Shown here in pieces: positions 8,279 to 15,298 of a stretch of 33,211 nucleotides of DNA. The translations under genes and the position numbers were made by a program. Each line of letters begins with the position of its first letter. Position 1 is the stretch's first letter. Source of the stretch: Eubacteriales bacterium (GTDB lineage Bacteria > Bacillota > Clostridia > Peptostreptococcales > Anaerovoracaceae). The notes below the pieces were generated by a model. It had not been told where the DNA came from. It made no database searches and was given only the letters and a program-made list of their open reading frames with translations. Location of the stretch: the NCBI GenBank assembly GCA_028692105.1, contig JAQUYC010000020.1:1-33211 (forward strand), read 5' to 3'.

Positions 8279-8431
8279 ATGAAGATGATTAGCAACAATA
8301 AAAAGGGTATGGAGATGGTTCAAGTTGCAATACTTGTTGCAATTTCTGTCGGATTGGGATTGATTTTCAAAGAGAAAATCGGTGAGTTTGTAAATATGAC
8401 TTTTGAGAATCTTATGAACAGCGGTTTTTGA
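8279..8431 (+). CDS. Flp1-like type IVb pilin
   Basis: Small major-pilin candidate, 50 residues. Basic leader MKMISNNKKG, then MEMVQVAILVAISVGLGLIF as the hydrophobic assembly helix, then KEKIGEFVNMTFENLMNSGF. The probable prepilin cleavage site is after G10. Unlike the classical Flp motif, position +5 is Gln, and the Glu is at +2. Helix and length match the Flp1-like family seen in Clostridia Tad loci. The ribosome binding site GAGGGAG lies 6-7 bases upstream, and the TadE-like gene begins one base after the stop, so the two are coupled. No prepilin peptidase gene lies in the window. Confidence 0.85.
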   Translation: MKMISNNKKGMEMVQVAILVAISVGLGLIFKEKIGEFVNMTFENLMNSGF

Positions 8432-8432
8432 A

Positions 8433-8819
8433 ATGAGAATACATAATAAGAAAGGTAGTGCTATCGTAGAAGCAACTATGATATTCCCACTGGTAATCAC
8501 CGCTGTCATTGCAGTATTATACATTATCGTAGGATTATACTTATCACTGTCTCTTCAATCATCTCTGCACATTGCTATCAGGAACGAATGCGGTGAGCTT
8601 TCAGAGACAGTCTATCGAATGGAAGAGTATAAAGAATACGCGTACCAAAAAGATAAATTAGGACTTAGGCAGATTATATTAATAGATGAAACGCAGGAAT
8701 ACCGAATCAGGGGTTTGTTTGCGGACAAAGTTGTAAGAGAGGAAAAGGGAAGAGGTTATGTAATTGATGAGGCAGAGCTCATACGTATGCTTTGTTTAGC
8801 CAAAGAGGCATTCAAGTGA
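8433..8819 (+). CDS. TadE-like minor pseudopilin
   Basis: Pseudopilin of the Tad locus, 128 residues. Leader MRIHNKKG is followed by SAIVEATMIFPLVITAVIAVL, which gives a prepilin-type cleavage after G8 with Glu at +5 (E13), the TadE signature. After the single membrane helix (about 9-38) comes a mostly helical, charged extracytoplasmic part with no recognised domain. There is no clear ribosome binding site; translation probably couples to the pilin gene one base upstream. The stop overlaps the next GTG start (GTGA). Confidence 0.85.
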   Translation: MRIHNKKGSAIVEATMIFPLVITAVIAVLYIIVGLYLSLSLQSSLHIAIRNECGELSETVYRMEEYKEYAYQKDKLGLRQIILIDETQEYRIRGLFADKVVREEKGRGYVIDEAELIRMLCLAKEAFK

Positions 8820-10099
8820 TATTGTTTATTTGTTCGAAAAGAGGAAGCACATCTGTATTCCTGATGGTGATATTGGCAGGTATCCTGTTAGTAACCAGTC
8901 TGTTTATCCATGAAGCAGCCAAGATAGCAGGCGGAAGCTATACCGATGCTGTGCTGGAATTGTCAGGGCGTTCGATTCTATCTGAATATGACCTTCCGCT
9001 GCTCGAACAATATGGAATTTTTGCTTTTCGCGCCGAAAAAATCCAGGTGGAAGATAAACTCAGACATTATGCGGATTACAGCTTTCAGAATAATTACCTA
9101 AAAGAAATGACAAGAATTAAAAGATATCTGGATCCCCTAAAACTTGATATAGATTCAATACAGGCAGATCTCAAGGGCTATTCGATAACAAACACGGAAC
9201 TCTTTGAAAAACAAGTTGTTGAATACATGAAAACAGGTATAATAAAAAATTTGCCGGATGGTAATAAAAATATAGCAGCAAAAGAACTCAATATTGAATT
9301 AAAGAATCAGCAGGTCATCAACAGTCTTCCGTCAAACGGTTACAGTAAGAAATCACTGGATATAACACAGCTGATAGCAGAAGGTATTCCAAGTATTCAA
9401 GAGATAAGAAATTCAGGGTCAAAAAACTTCTTAATCAATGAGTATATCATGTGTAATTTTTTTAATAACAGAAAAGGAAAAGAAATAAGAGATACCTTTT
9501 TTATAAATGAAGTTGAATACATACTAAATGGAGGCCTTAATGATCAGAATAATTATAAGGATGTGAGGAGAGATTTGATTCTCATGAGGATTGGGCTTAA
9601 CAGTCTGCATATCTTCGGAGATTCAATAAAAAGAAACGAAGTAACAGCGTTAGCATCCATAATTACACCGGGACCGGGTATGCTCGTCACTGAAGCGCTG
9701 ATCACGGCTGCATGGGCTGCCGCTGAAGCGGAAAACGACATCAGAAGGCTGGAGGACGGTAAGGAAGTTGCTTTGATAAAGGCAAGGGACCAGTGGGCTC
9801 TCGATTTAAAAAGAGCAGTGAAATACAATAAAAAAACCCCTAACGATATTAAGCCAAAGAAAAATAACGGTGGTTATACGGAGCCTGCGGTAAACAACGG
9901 CAACGATTATGAAGATTATCTCAGAATTCTGCTATTTCTTGAAAATCGCGAGATCAAACTGTTAAGGTGTATGGATCTCATTCAATTAAATATGAAAGGC
10001 ACCTATCGTAAAGACTTTGATTTAAAGGAGTACTATGGGGGTTTTCAATTTGAAGCTGTCGTTCAGAATAAAAAATATTCTTATATTCAAAAATACTAA
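8816..10099 (+). CDS. TadG-like/DUF5702-type pilus-locus protein
   Basis: Single-pass surface protein of Tad loci, resembling DUF5702. 428 residues from GTG 8816. Leader ILFICSKRG precedes STSVFLMVILAGILLVTSLFIHEAAK, a prepilin-like helix lacking the +5 Glu. A long extracytoplasmic region follows (RSILSEYDLPLLEQYGIFAF is the family-like part), then a central segment with a second hydrophobic stretch near ITPGPGMLVTEALITAAWAAAEAEND and a C-terminal YEDYLRILLFLENREIKLLRCMDLIQLNM motif, also typical. GTG 8816 was preferred over TTG 8792 because AAAGAGG lies 8 bases upstream and it overlaps the previous stop as GTGA. The next gene begins 65 bases before this one ends. Confidence 0.75.
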   Translation: MILFICSKRGSTSVFLMVILAGILLVTSLFIHEAAKIAGGSYTDAVLELSGRSILSEYDLPLLEQYGIFAFRAEKIQVEDKLRHYADYSFQNNYLKEMTRIKRYLDPLKLDIDSIQADLKGYSITNTELFEKQVVEYMKTGIIKNLPDGNKNIAAKELNIELKNQQVINSLPSNGYSKKSLDITQLIAEGIPSIQEIRNSGSKNFLINEYIMCNFFNNRKGKEIRDTFFINEVEYILNGGLNDQNNYKDVRRDLILMRIGLNSLHIFGDSIKRNEVTALASIITPGPGMLVTEALITAAWAAAEAENDIRRLEDGKEVALIKARDQWALDLKRAVKYNKKTPNDIKPKKNNGGYTEPAVNNGNDYEDYLRILLFLENREIKLLRCMDLIQLNMKGTYRKDFDLKEYYGGFQFEAVVQNKKYSYIQKY

Positions 10100-10841
10100 A
10101 AAAGGATTTCTTACTGTCGAGGCGGCTATTTTTCTGCCGATATTCATAATTGGCGTATTAACTTTAGCTTATCTTATTAAATTTATATCGATAGAGGAGT
10201 CCGTATTTCATTCCTTTACAGATGAGGCCAGAGTATTAAGTTCTGAAGCCCGCCTGTATGTAAGTGCCCCGTTATTTGAATCAAGATTAAAAAGCAGATT
10301 ATATGAGGAAAACGGAGATAACATAAAAGGGCTTGATTTAGATAACTTTCAATACTTATATGCTTTCGGAGTTCCGGGGATGATCTCAATGGATCTGAAT
10401 TATCAGGTAGATATAAAGCTTCCGATCCCGTTCCGCGAAAGTTTACCGGTTTCAGAATCATTGTTGTTCAGAGGGTTTGTCGGAACAAAGGATTTCTGTG
10501 ATCCAATGCCTTTTGAAGAAATGGAAAAGCAGAAACCTTCACATCCGGTGTGGGTTTTCCCAAGGTCAGGGGGAAGATATCATACTGAAACCTGTACATA
10601 TGTTTCATCCGAGCCAAGGCAAATAATCCTGTCTGACAAGATCAGAAGAAGATATGAATCGTGCAGTTTGTGCAAGCCATCCGGATTGTCAAATGGTAAT
10701 ATTGTATATTGTTTTATAGAATGGGGTAAGGCATATCATATAGGAAGCTGTCCGTCGGTTGACAAATATGTGATATCTATGGAAAAAGAAGAAGCCGCTA
10801 AAAGAGGTTATACCGCATGCACTAAATGTGGAGGCATTTAA
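10035..10841 (+). CDS. TadE-like pseudopilin with two C-terminal HxxxC/CxxC modules
   Basis: 268 residues. Prepilin-type leader KNTKKG, then FLTVEAAIFLPIFIIGVL, with cleavage after G24 and Glu at +5 (E29); one membrane helix at about 25-50. A middle extracytoplasmic region (about 60-165) is TadE-like. The C-terminus carries two modules with identical spacing: H183-x3-C187-x22-C210-x2-C213 and H235-x3-C239-x22-C262-x2-C265, each opening YH and closing CxLC or CTKC. The pattern resembles the metal-binding modules of Ada-type and secreted-nuclease proteins (HxxxC...GYxxCxxC); zinc binding is an inference. AAGGAG is 6 bases before ATG 10035, so the overlap with the previous gene is real. The DUF6382-like gene follows without a gap. 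Confidence 0.8.
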   Translation: MGVFNLKLSFRIKNILIFKNTKKGFLTVEAAIFLPIFIIGVLTLAYLIKFISIEESVFHSFTDEARVLSSEARLYVSAPLFESRLKSRLYEENGDNIKGLDLDNFQYLYAFGVPGMISMDLNYQVDIKLPIPFRESLPVSESLLFRGFVGTKDFCDPMPFEEMEKQKPSHPVWVFPRSGGRYHTETCTYVSSEPRQIILSDKIRRRYESCSLCKPSGLSNGNIVYCFIEWGKAYHIGSCPSVDKYVISMEKEEAAKRGYTACTKCGGI

Positions 10842-11741
10842 ATGGAGTTATATAATAATATTAAGCAATCTGATGAAAAAGTAATACATATAGTTTCAAC
10901 TGAAGGACAAATAATAGAGATGGCAGGAAAAAGGAAGTTCTGTATCCAATTTAACGATACCGATATACAGGAATATGAAAAGAAAATACTTAGCGAAAGC
11001 GGTTGTTCAAATGTGCTTTCAATGAATTTTTTGACAACTGATAGAACCACTAAAGCCTGGTATGATTATACTGGCTATTTGCAGTTGAAGGAGTATATAA
11101 GAAAAGCTTCATGCATTGATTTCGAGAGAGAGTATCAGAATCAGGTCCATGATGCACTAAATATATTGTCTAAAATACTGCAATGCATAAAAGATTTAGA
11201 AGATTATTTGATTTTGTACGACAGGATTTCTGTCAATCCGGATACGATATTTATTAATCAACATAATGGTTCCATAGCGCTTGCCTTTTATCCGAACGAT
11301 ATGACACAGCTTACCTTCCGCGAAAGACTAATATCTACGATGAATACGATAAGTGAATGGTACAAAAACACTGAAGCAGATCAATGCATAATAAAATTTC
11401 AAAATGTTATCTTTGAGAAGAATCTGGGACTCGATGGAATGATCAGTACTTTAGGTATGATACAGAGGGATATGAGTTATATCTACTGTAATTCAAACTA
11501 TTTACGCAAACCGGTAATAGCTGAGGACACGAATACATCAGCTGCGAAAAGTATGAAATCGAAAAGAGCATTGCTAAAACCAGTTTTTATTCAGGTGTTA
11601 TTCATATTGCTGCTCGCATGCGCTAATTTTTTCGAATTGTTGAAAGGAAGCGAATTAGCCGGTTTGGCAGTCATTTTCACCGGTATCGATTTATGGATTA
11701 TGAAACATATGAAATATCTAAAAACTTCAAAAGAGACGTAA
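10842..11741 (+). CDS. DUF6382-like Tad-locus membrane protein
   Basis: Last gene of the Tad operon, 299 residues. The N-terminal ~220 residues are soluble and resemble DUF6382 (YLQLKEYIRKA, LILYDRISVNPDTIFINQHNGSIALAFYPND), which in relatives looks like a degenerate kinase-like fold and is often joined to an FHA domain. Here no FHA domain is visible: the protein ends in two membrane helices at about 243-285 and a short basic tail. The start ATG follows the preceding TAA with no gap. Cytoplasmic side of the pilus machine is likely; signalling role is inferred from the family only. Confidence 0.7.
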   Translation: MELYNNIKQSDEKVIHIVSTEGQIIEMAGKRKFCIQFNDTDIQEYEKKILSESGCSNVLSMNFLTTDRTTKAWYDYTGYLQLKEYIRKASCIDFEREYQNQVHDALNILSKILQCIKDLEDYLILYDRISVNPDTIFINQHNGSIALAFYPNDMTQLTFRERLISTMNTISEWYKNTEADQCIIKFQNVIFEKNLGLDGMISTLGMIQRDMSYIYCNSNYLRKPVIAEDTNTSAAKSMKSKRALLKPVFIQVLFILLLACANFFELLKGSELAGLAVIFTGIDLWIMKHMKYLKTSKET

Positions 11742-11747
11742 ATTAAA

Positions 11748-11768
11748 AGCCGGACAATATGTCCGGCT
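11748..11768 (-). terminator. Bidirectional intrinsic terminator
   Basis: AGCCGGAC, five-base loop, GTCCGGCT: a perfect 8-bp stem. On the minus strand it is followed by TTTTAATTT, making it the terminator of the zinc-ribbon gene. On the plus strand the T content is poor (TGTTCTC), so it probably ends the Tad operon less efficiently. Confidence 0.8.
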
Positions 11769-11801
11769 TGTTCTCGATGTATGGTGAGATATTATTGCAG
11801 C

Positions 11802-11969
11802 TTATCTATCGTTTCTGAACTGTCTTCTTTCATTCTTCTTCTTGTCTCTGCATTCCTTACATCTTTTTGGTTCGTTGTCAAAACCTTTCTCCTTGTAGAA
11901 TTCCTGTTCACCTACTGTGAAAACGAAATCCTTTCCGCAATCCTGACATACGAGTGTTCTGTCTTCCAT
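11802..11969 (-). CDS. Small zinc-ribbon protein
   Basis: 55-residue protein. Sequence opens MEDRTLVCQDCGKDFVFT and continues FYKEKGF, then KRCKECRDKKK, with a basic tail. Two CxxC knuckles, C8/C11 and C37/C40, match the small zf-trcl-type zinc-ribbon domain, usually a single-domain protein of unknown role in Firmicutes. CTGGAGG lies 7 bases before ATG 11967-11969, a strong ribosome binding site, and the stop is TAA 11802-11804. It is convergent with the Tad operon and divergent from the 87-residue gene. A nucleic-acid-binding role is likely but unproven. Confidence 0.85.
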   Translation of the reverse strand: MEDRTLVCQDCGKDFVFTVGEQEFYKEKGFDNEPKRCKECRDKKKNERRQFRNDR

Positions 11970-12236
11970 TGATTTTCCTCCAGATTTTTTTAAAGAAATA
12001 ATTTTAATATTTAAAATAGATGGAGACGATTTCCAAAAAGATGATCGACCATTGAATATTTTAAATATCTCAATACATATTATATAAGCATTTCAATCAA
12101 CTGTCCACCAATTTTTTGAAAAAACAGATTATTTGTTTAAAAAACATCTATAAAATATATGCATTTATATCTTTTATTTGATGAAGATATAAAGTATAAT
12201 AAATTAATTGTATTTACTTTGTAATAGGAGGAAATC
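11970..12236. promoter_or_regulatory. AT-rich divergent intergenic region
   Basis: 267 bases without a gene between two divergent small genes. Near the right end is a perfect inverted repeat, TTTATATCTT (12164-12173) and AAGATATAAA (12184-12193), followed one base later by TATAAT at 12195-12200, a consensus -10 for the 87-residue gene. No good -35 is seen 16-18 bases upstream; that position falls in the inverted repeat, so the repeat may be an operator or activator site. The rest is AT-rich and shows nothing else I can support. Confidence 0.5.
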
Positions 12237-12500
12237 ATGATGAGAGTATTTCTGGAAAACTGGAATTATAAAAAGCATGCGGTGGCTGTAAGTGCTTTTT
12301 ATATGGGAATTTTAACAATAGGAAATGCTTTTTTTGGAAGAAAAGTTTCAACAGATGAAAAATCTCTGAACCCAATCAATGTAAGTAAACAGATGACGAA
12401 AAAACAATTGATATTTAACGGAATGCTTGCAGGCTTCTACAGTATAGATATGAGCCTCACTTATTGTGTACTAAAGCATTTGAAAAAACAGTATAAGTAG
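12237..12500 (+). CDS. Hypothetical 87-residue protein, probably membrane-associated
   Basis: Not recognised. 87 residues, basic overall (several KK/KQ stretches). Two hydrophobic segments at about 14-34 (HAVAVSAFYMGILTIGNAFF) and 58-77 (LIFNGMLAGFYSIDMSLTYC) would allow a small two-helix membrane protein with basic ends. AGGAGG lies 6 bases before ATG 12237, a near-ideal ribosome binding site; the second ATG at 12240 is also possible. It is monocistronic, with its own consensus -10 upstream and a terminator downstream. Good translation and transcription signals argue that it is expressed. Confidence 0.7.
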   Translation: MMRVFLENWNYKKHAVAVSAFYMGILTIGNAFFGRKVSTDEKSLNPINVSKQMTKKQLIFNGMLAGFYSIDMSLTYCVLKHLKKQYK

Positions 12501-12536
12501 TTGTTATTGACATAGAAAAGAATCAAGTCAAATACA

Positions 12537-12560
12537 ACAGCACATTTGTGCTGTTTTTTG
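12537..12560 (+). terminator. Intrinsic terminator
   Basis: ACAGCAC, short loop, GTGCTGT, then a run of six T. A typical rho-independent terminator ending the 87-residue gene and separating it from the DUF5685 operon. Confidence 0.85.
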
Positions 12561-12592
12561 TCAAGATCTAAACAGTTTTCAAAGGACAATCC

Positions 12593-13510
12593 ATGCTTGG
12601 ATATGTAAAACCGGACAAGCCGGAATTAAAAATAAAAGAATATGAGATTTACAGCGGATATTACTGCGGAATATGCAAATCCATTGCTCGTAGATACGGA
12701 CAGATACCAAGAATAGTATTAAACTACGATTCGGTATTTCTGGCAATTATGATAGCGGGAATCCAACCGTCTAAGGAACATATAAAAACTGAAAGATGTT
12801 TAATCCATCCTTTAAAAAAAAGAACAATAATCTATGATAGTCACGAGATAGATTATGCGGCAGATATCCTCCTGCTGCTTGCATATTACAAATTAAAGGA
12901 TGATTGTTTGGATGATAAAAGTAAAAAGGCAGCGATTGGCGCTATTTTACTCAAAGGGACCTTTAAAAGGCTCACAGGTACAATACCCGAAAAGTGTGAT
13001 TATGTAAGGGATCAGCTCAATAATTTAGCTTTGCTTGAAGAAGCAAAATGCCCCTCTATTGATCGTTCTGCAGAGCCGTTTGCAAAGTTGACTGAAGAAG
13101 TATTTGATTATCCAGGATTAGGCTTATCAAAAGAAAAAGAAAACCCGAAAGACCGCCTTGAACTGCCACCTATCTTCCGAAGAATAGGATATCATATTGG
13201 GAAATGGATCTATTTAATTGATGCCTATGACGATATTGATGAAAACTTGAAAAACAGTTCCTTCAACCCGTTGATATTGCAATTTGAATATAATGCAGAT
13301 AACGAAACCGTTAATGAATTTAAGGAAAGGATTCGTGAAAGGGTAGAAAGAAACCTTATACTATATCTTGCAGAGATTGCTAAATGCTGCGGCCAATTAA
13401 ATTTTGAAAAAAACAGGGGTCTGATTGAAAATATATTATACTTGGGACTGATGCGTAAAACTGAAGAAGTACTGAAGAAAGGAACGAAGAATAATGCAGA
13501 ATCCATATGA
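12593..13510 (+). CDS. DUF5685-family protein
   Basis: 305-residue, predicted all-helical protein of the DUF5685 family, function unknown. Family features: N-terminal MLGYVKPDKPELKIKEYEIY, a CxxC (YYCGICKSIARRYG, C25/C28), and LNYDSVFLAIM. Two aspartate-rich motifs lie about 110 residues apart: DDCLDD (103-108) and DAYDDIDEN (210-218). Such a pair is reminiscent of the metal-binding motifs of class I isoprenoid synthases, but I see no other proof of that fold. It overlaps the J-domain gene by 17 bases, a pairing also known to me from other Clostridia, so the two products may act together. ATG 12593 has a weak AAAGGA site 7 bases upstream. Confidence 0.8.
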   Translation: MLGYVKPDKPELKIKEYEIYSGYYCGICKSIARRYGQIPRIVLNYDSVFLAIMIAGIQPSKEHIKTERCLIHPLKKRTIIYDSHEIDYAADILLLLAYYKLKDDCLDDKSKKAAIGAILLKGTFKRLTGTIPEKCDYVRDQLNNLALLEEAKCPSIDRSAEPFAKLTEEVFDYPGLGLSKEKENPKDRLELPPIFRRIGYHIGKWIYLIDAYDDIDENLKNSSFNPLILQFEYNADNETVNEFKERIRERVERNLILYLAEIAKCCGQLNFEKNRGLIENILYLGLMRKTEEVLKKGTKNNAESI

Positions 13511-14078
13511 GATACTTGGAATAAAAGAAGGAGCCAGTCAGCAGGAAATCAAGGATGCTTACAGAGAACAGGTAAAAAAATATCATCCGGACAGACATCA
13601 GGACAATCCCTTATATGAACTTGCAGAGGAAAAACTTCAGGAGATAAATGAGGCATATGAATACCTGACGAAAAACAGCGGCAAGAAAGGTTATGGAAAT
13701 TTCTCTAATAACAGAAGCGGCGGATCACAGGGCCGGAACCCGGAGTTTAATGAAATAAGACGAATGATAGATCGCGGTAACTTAATGGGAGCTGAAGCTG
13801 CTCTTTCCAAGGTAAGTACCAGAAGTGCAGAATGGTTTTTCCTGAACGGCATGCTGTCTCTTAGAAAGGGATGGTATGACGAAGCAATGAGCAATGTTCA
13901 GACGGCATTATCTATGGATCCGTCAAATATAGAATATCGCAACGCGATGAATAGTATAATGTCAACAGGAAGCGGGTACAGAACAACAGCATACGGCAGA
14001 GGTTATACAAGCAATGATGAGTTATGCAAATTGATGCAATGTTACTGCTGCGCCGATGCGTTATGTGATTGTATCTGA
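13494..14078 (+). CDS. J-domain (DnaJ-like) protein with TPR-like and Cys-rich tail
   Basis: 194 residues. The J domain fills residues 1-60 (YEILGIKEGASQQEIKDAYR, with the essential HPD at 31-33), so it should stimulate an Hsp70 such as DnaK. A Gly/Ser/Asn-rich linker (about 63-82) follows, then a helical TPR-like unit (about 93-155: WFFLNGMLSLRKGWYDEAMSNVQTALSMDPSN). The tail has six cysteines in the last 17 residues (CKLMQCYCCADALCDC), a feature of clostridial J-proteins of this type; a membrane or metal role is possible. It lacks the Cys-rich zinc domain of true DnaJ. It starts inside the DUF5685 gene, so coupled translation is likely. Confidence 0.85.
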   Translation: MQNPYEILGIKEGASQQEIKDAYREQVKKYHPDRHQDNPLYELAEEKLQEINEAYEYLTKNSGKKGYGNFSNNRSGGSQGRNPEFNEIRRMIDRGNLMGAEAALSKVSTRSAEWFFLNGMLSLRKGWYDEAMSNVQTALSMDPSNIEYRNAMNSIMSTGSGYRTTAYGRGYTSNDELCKLMQCYCCADALCDCI

Positions 14079-14111
14079 TAGCAAATAAATCAAAGGGGGA
14101 GTAGCAATTAT

Positions 14112-14627
14112 ATGAATCAGACTAAGGCGAGAACAGCTGCAACCGGGGGTGTCCTGCTTGCCCTATCTCTCGTCACCCTATATGGTGCGACCTTTATTCC
14201 GGGCATAGAATTAACACTTTATGCGATCAGTTCTTTTTATATAGCATTTGTAATAATCGAGATTTCTGTTAGCGCAGGATTTCTTTTCTATATTGCTTCT
14301 GTGCTGCTCGCCTTTATACTTATTCCGGATAAAATCGGTCTGATTCCTTATGCATTGTTTTTTGGTTTATATGGTATAATCAAACTGCTAATAGAAAGAT
14401 TAAAAAAACTTCCTCAGCCAATAGAGATACTTATAAAGTTGATATTCTGTAATACAATGCTAATTTTGGGCTTTCATCTCTTCGGAGAATTATTCCTGGG
14501 AAATATCCAGGTGCCTGATATTGCTTTGCCGGTCATACTAATTGGTGCACAGGTTTTTTTTCTGGCATATGATTACATATATACTCTTGTGATTGGTTTC
14601 TATTTGAAACGAAGACCGAAAGCTTAG
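14112..14627 (+). CDS. Integral membrane protein, possibly ECF-S-like
   Basis: 171 residues with about five to six membrane helices: about 12-32, 35-55, 57-75, 78-93, 105-125 and 140-162. The opening TKARTAATGGVLLALSLVTLY resembles the first helix of substrate-binding S components of energy-coupling factor transporters and of DUF2232-like proteins, but no specific family is certain. No ATPase or T component lies nearby. It follows the J-domain gene by 33 bases with GGGGGAG upstream, so it is probably in the same operon. Confidence 0.6.
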   Translation: MNQTKARTAATGGVLLALSLVTLYGATFIPGIELTLYAISSFYIAFVIIEISVSAGFLFYIASVLLAFILIPDKIGLIPYALFFGLYGIIKLLIERLKKLPQPIEILIKLIFCNTMLILGFHLFGELFLGNIQVPDIALPVILIGAQVFFLAYDYIYTLVIGFYLKRRPKA

Positions 14628-14654
14628 TCATAATTCTCTTTCTTGAATAATAAA

Positions 14655-14693
14655 CTTAGCTATAGATTAGGGTTATCCCAAAATATCGCTAAG
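14655..14693 (+). other. Nested hairpin in leader of SPOR gene
   Basis: CTTAGC (14655-14660) pairs perfectly with GCTAAG (14688-14693), enclosing a GGG/CCC mini-hairpin. No T-run follows, and the GAGGGAG ribosome binding site of the next gene lies just after it. It could be a weak RNA element or coincidence. Confidence 0.25.
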
Positions 14694-14707
14694 AAAAGAG
14701 GGAGAGT

Positions 14708-15262
14708 ATGAGAAAACGAAATCGCTATCCTGGAAGACGAGCAGGAATTAGCTTTTCTGTCTTTATTATCGTGATAATTCTGGCGGTGGCTGTCGGCTAT
14801 GCCGGAACAAAATATGTTATATATCCATATCTGATTGGCAGCAGCACTCCGGAAGGTACGAATAACCAGATAGAAAAAGAATCAGGAACAACCACTGAAA
14901 CGGGTATAGACATTATACCTGATGCACCCAGCATTATCATTGATAAACAGAATTTAAAGAATGATACTGCAGACCCCAAAGAAAATTCTAAAACTTCAGA
15001 CACGTCCTTACAATCTGAGGGAAGCGCAAAAGGTCCTTTCAGTGTTCAATTCGGCAATTTTGGCCTGAAGTCAGGAGCAGAAGCTATGTCGAGCGAACTG
15101 GAAGGTGCAGGGATTTACTCATATATATACGAGAGTGACGGAAGCTACAGGGTCCTTGGACTACCTTATGCTAGCAAGGAAAAGGCAAATGAAGCTGCAG
15201 CCGTGGTGTCTGCTGTTGTGTCGGATATTTTTGTAGTAAACTTATCTACAGTGATACACTAA
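14708..15262 (+). CDS. SPOR-domain membrane protein
   Basis: 184 residues. Basic N-terminus (MRKRNRYPGRRAG), one membrane helix at about 14-36, a long low-complexity Ser/Thr/Asn/Asp linker (about 45-110), and a SPOR domain at about 110-184 (GPFSVQFGNFGLKSGAEAMSSELE, GSYRVLGLPYASKEKANEAAA, IFVVNL). SPOR domains bind denuded glycan strands, so it should face the cell wall at septa or during remodelling. GAGGGAG precedes ATG 14708. rarA follows after 36 bases. Confidence 0.88.
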   Translation: MRKRNRYPGRRAGISFSVFIIVIILAVAVGYAGTKYVIYPYLIGSSTPEGTNNQIEKESGTTTETGIDIIPDAPSIIIDKQNLKNDTADPKENSKTSDTSLQSEGSAKGPFSVQFGNFGLKSGAEAMSSELEGAGIYSYIYESDGSYRVLGLPYASKEKANEAAAVVSAVVSDIFVVNLSTVIH

Positions 15263-15298
15263 ATGCGAAAGCAGTGATATACCTAAGAAAGGAAGAGA

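Noticed and set aside
8792-8815. TTG start for the DUF5702-like gene
   Set aside because: GTG 8816 has a better ribosome binding site and a GTGA overlap with the previous stop.
11781-11972. Plus-strand 63-residue open frame
   Set aside because: It is the reverse of the 55-residue zinc-ribbon gene, which has a ribosome binding site, CxxC motifs and a terminator.
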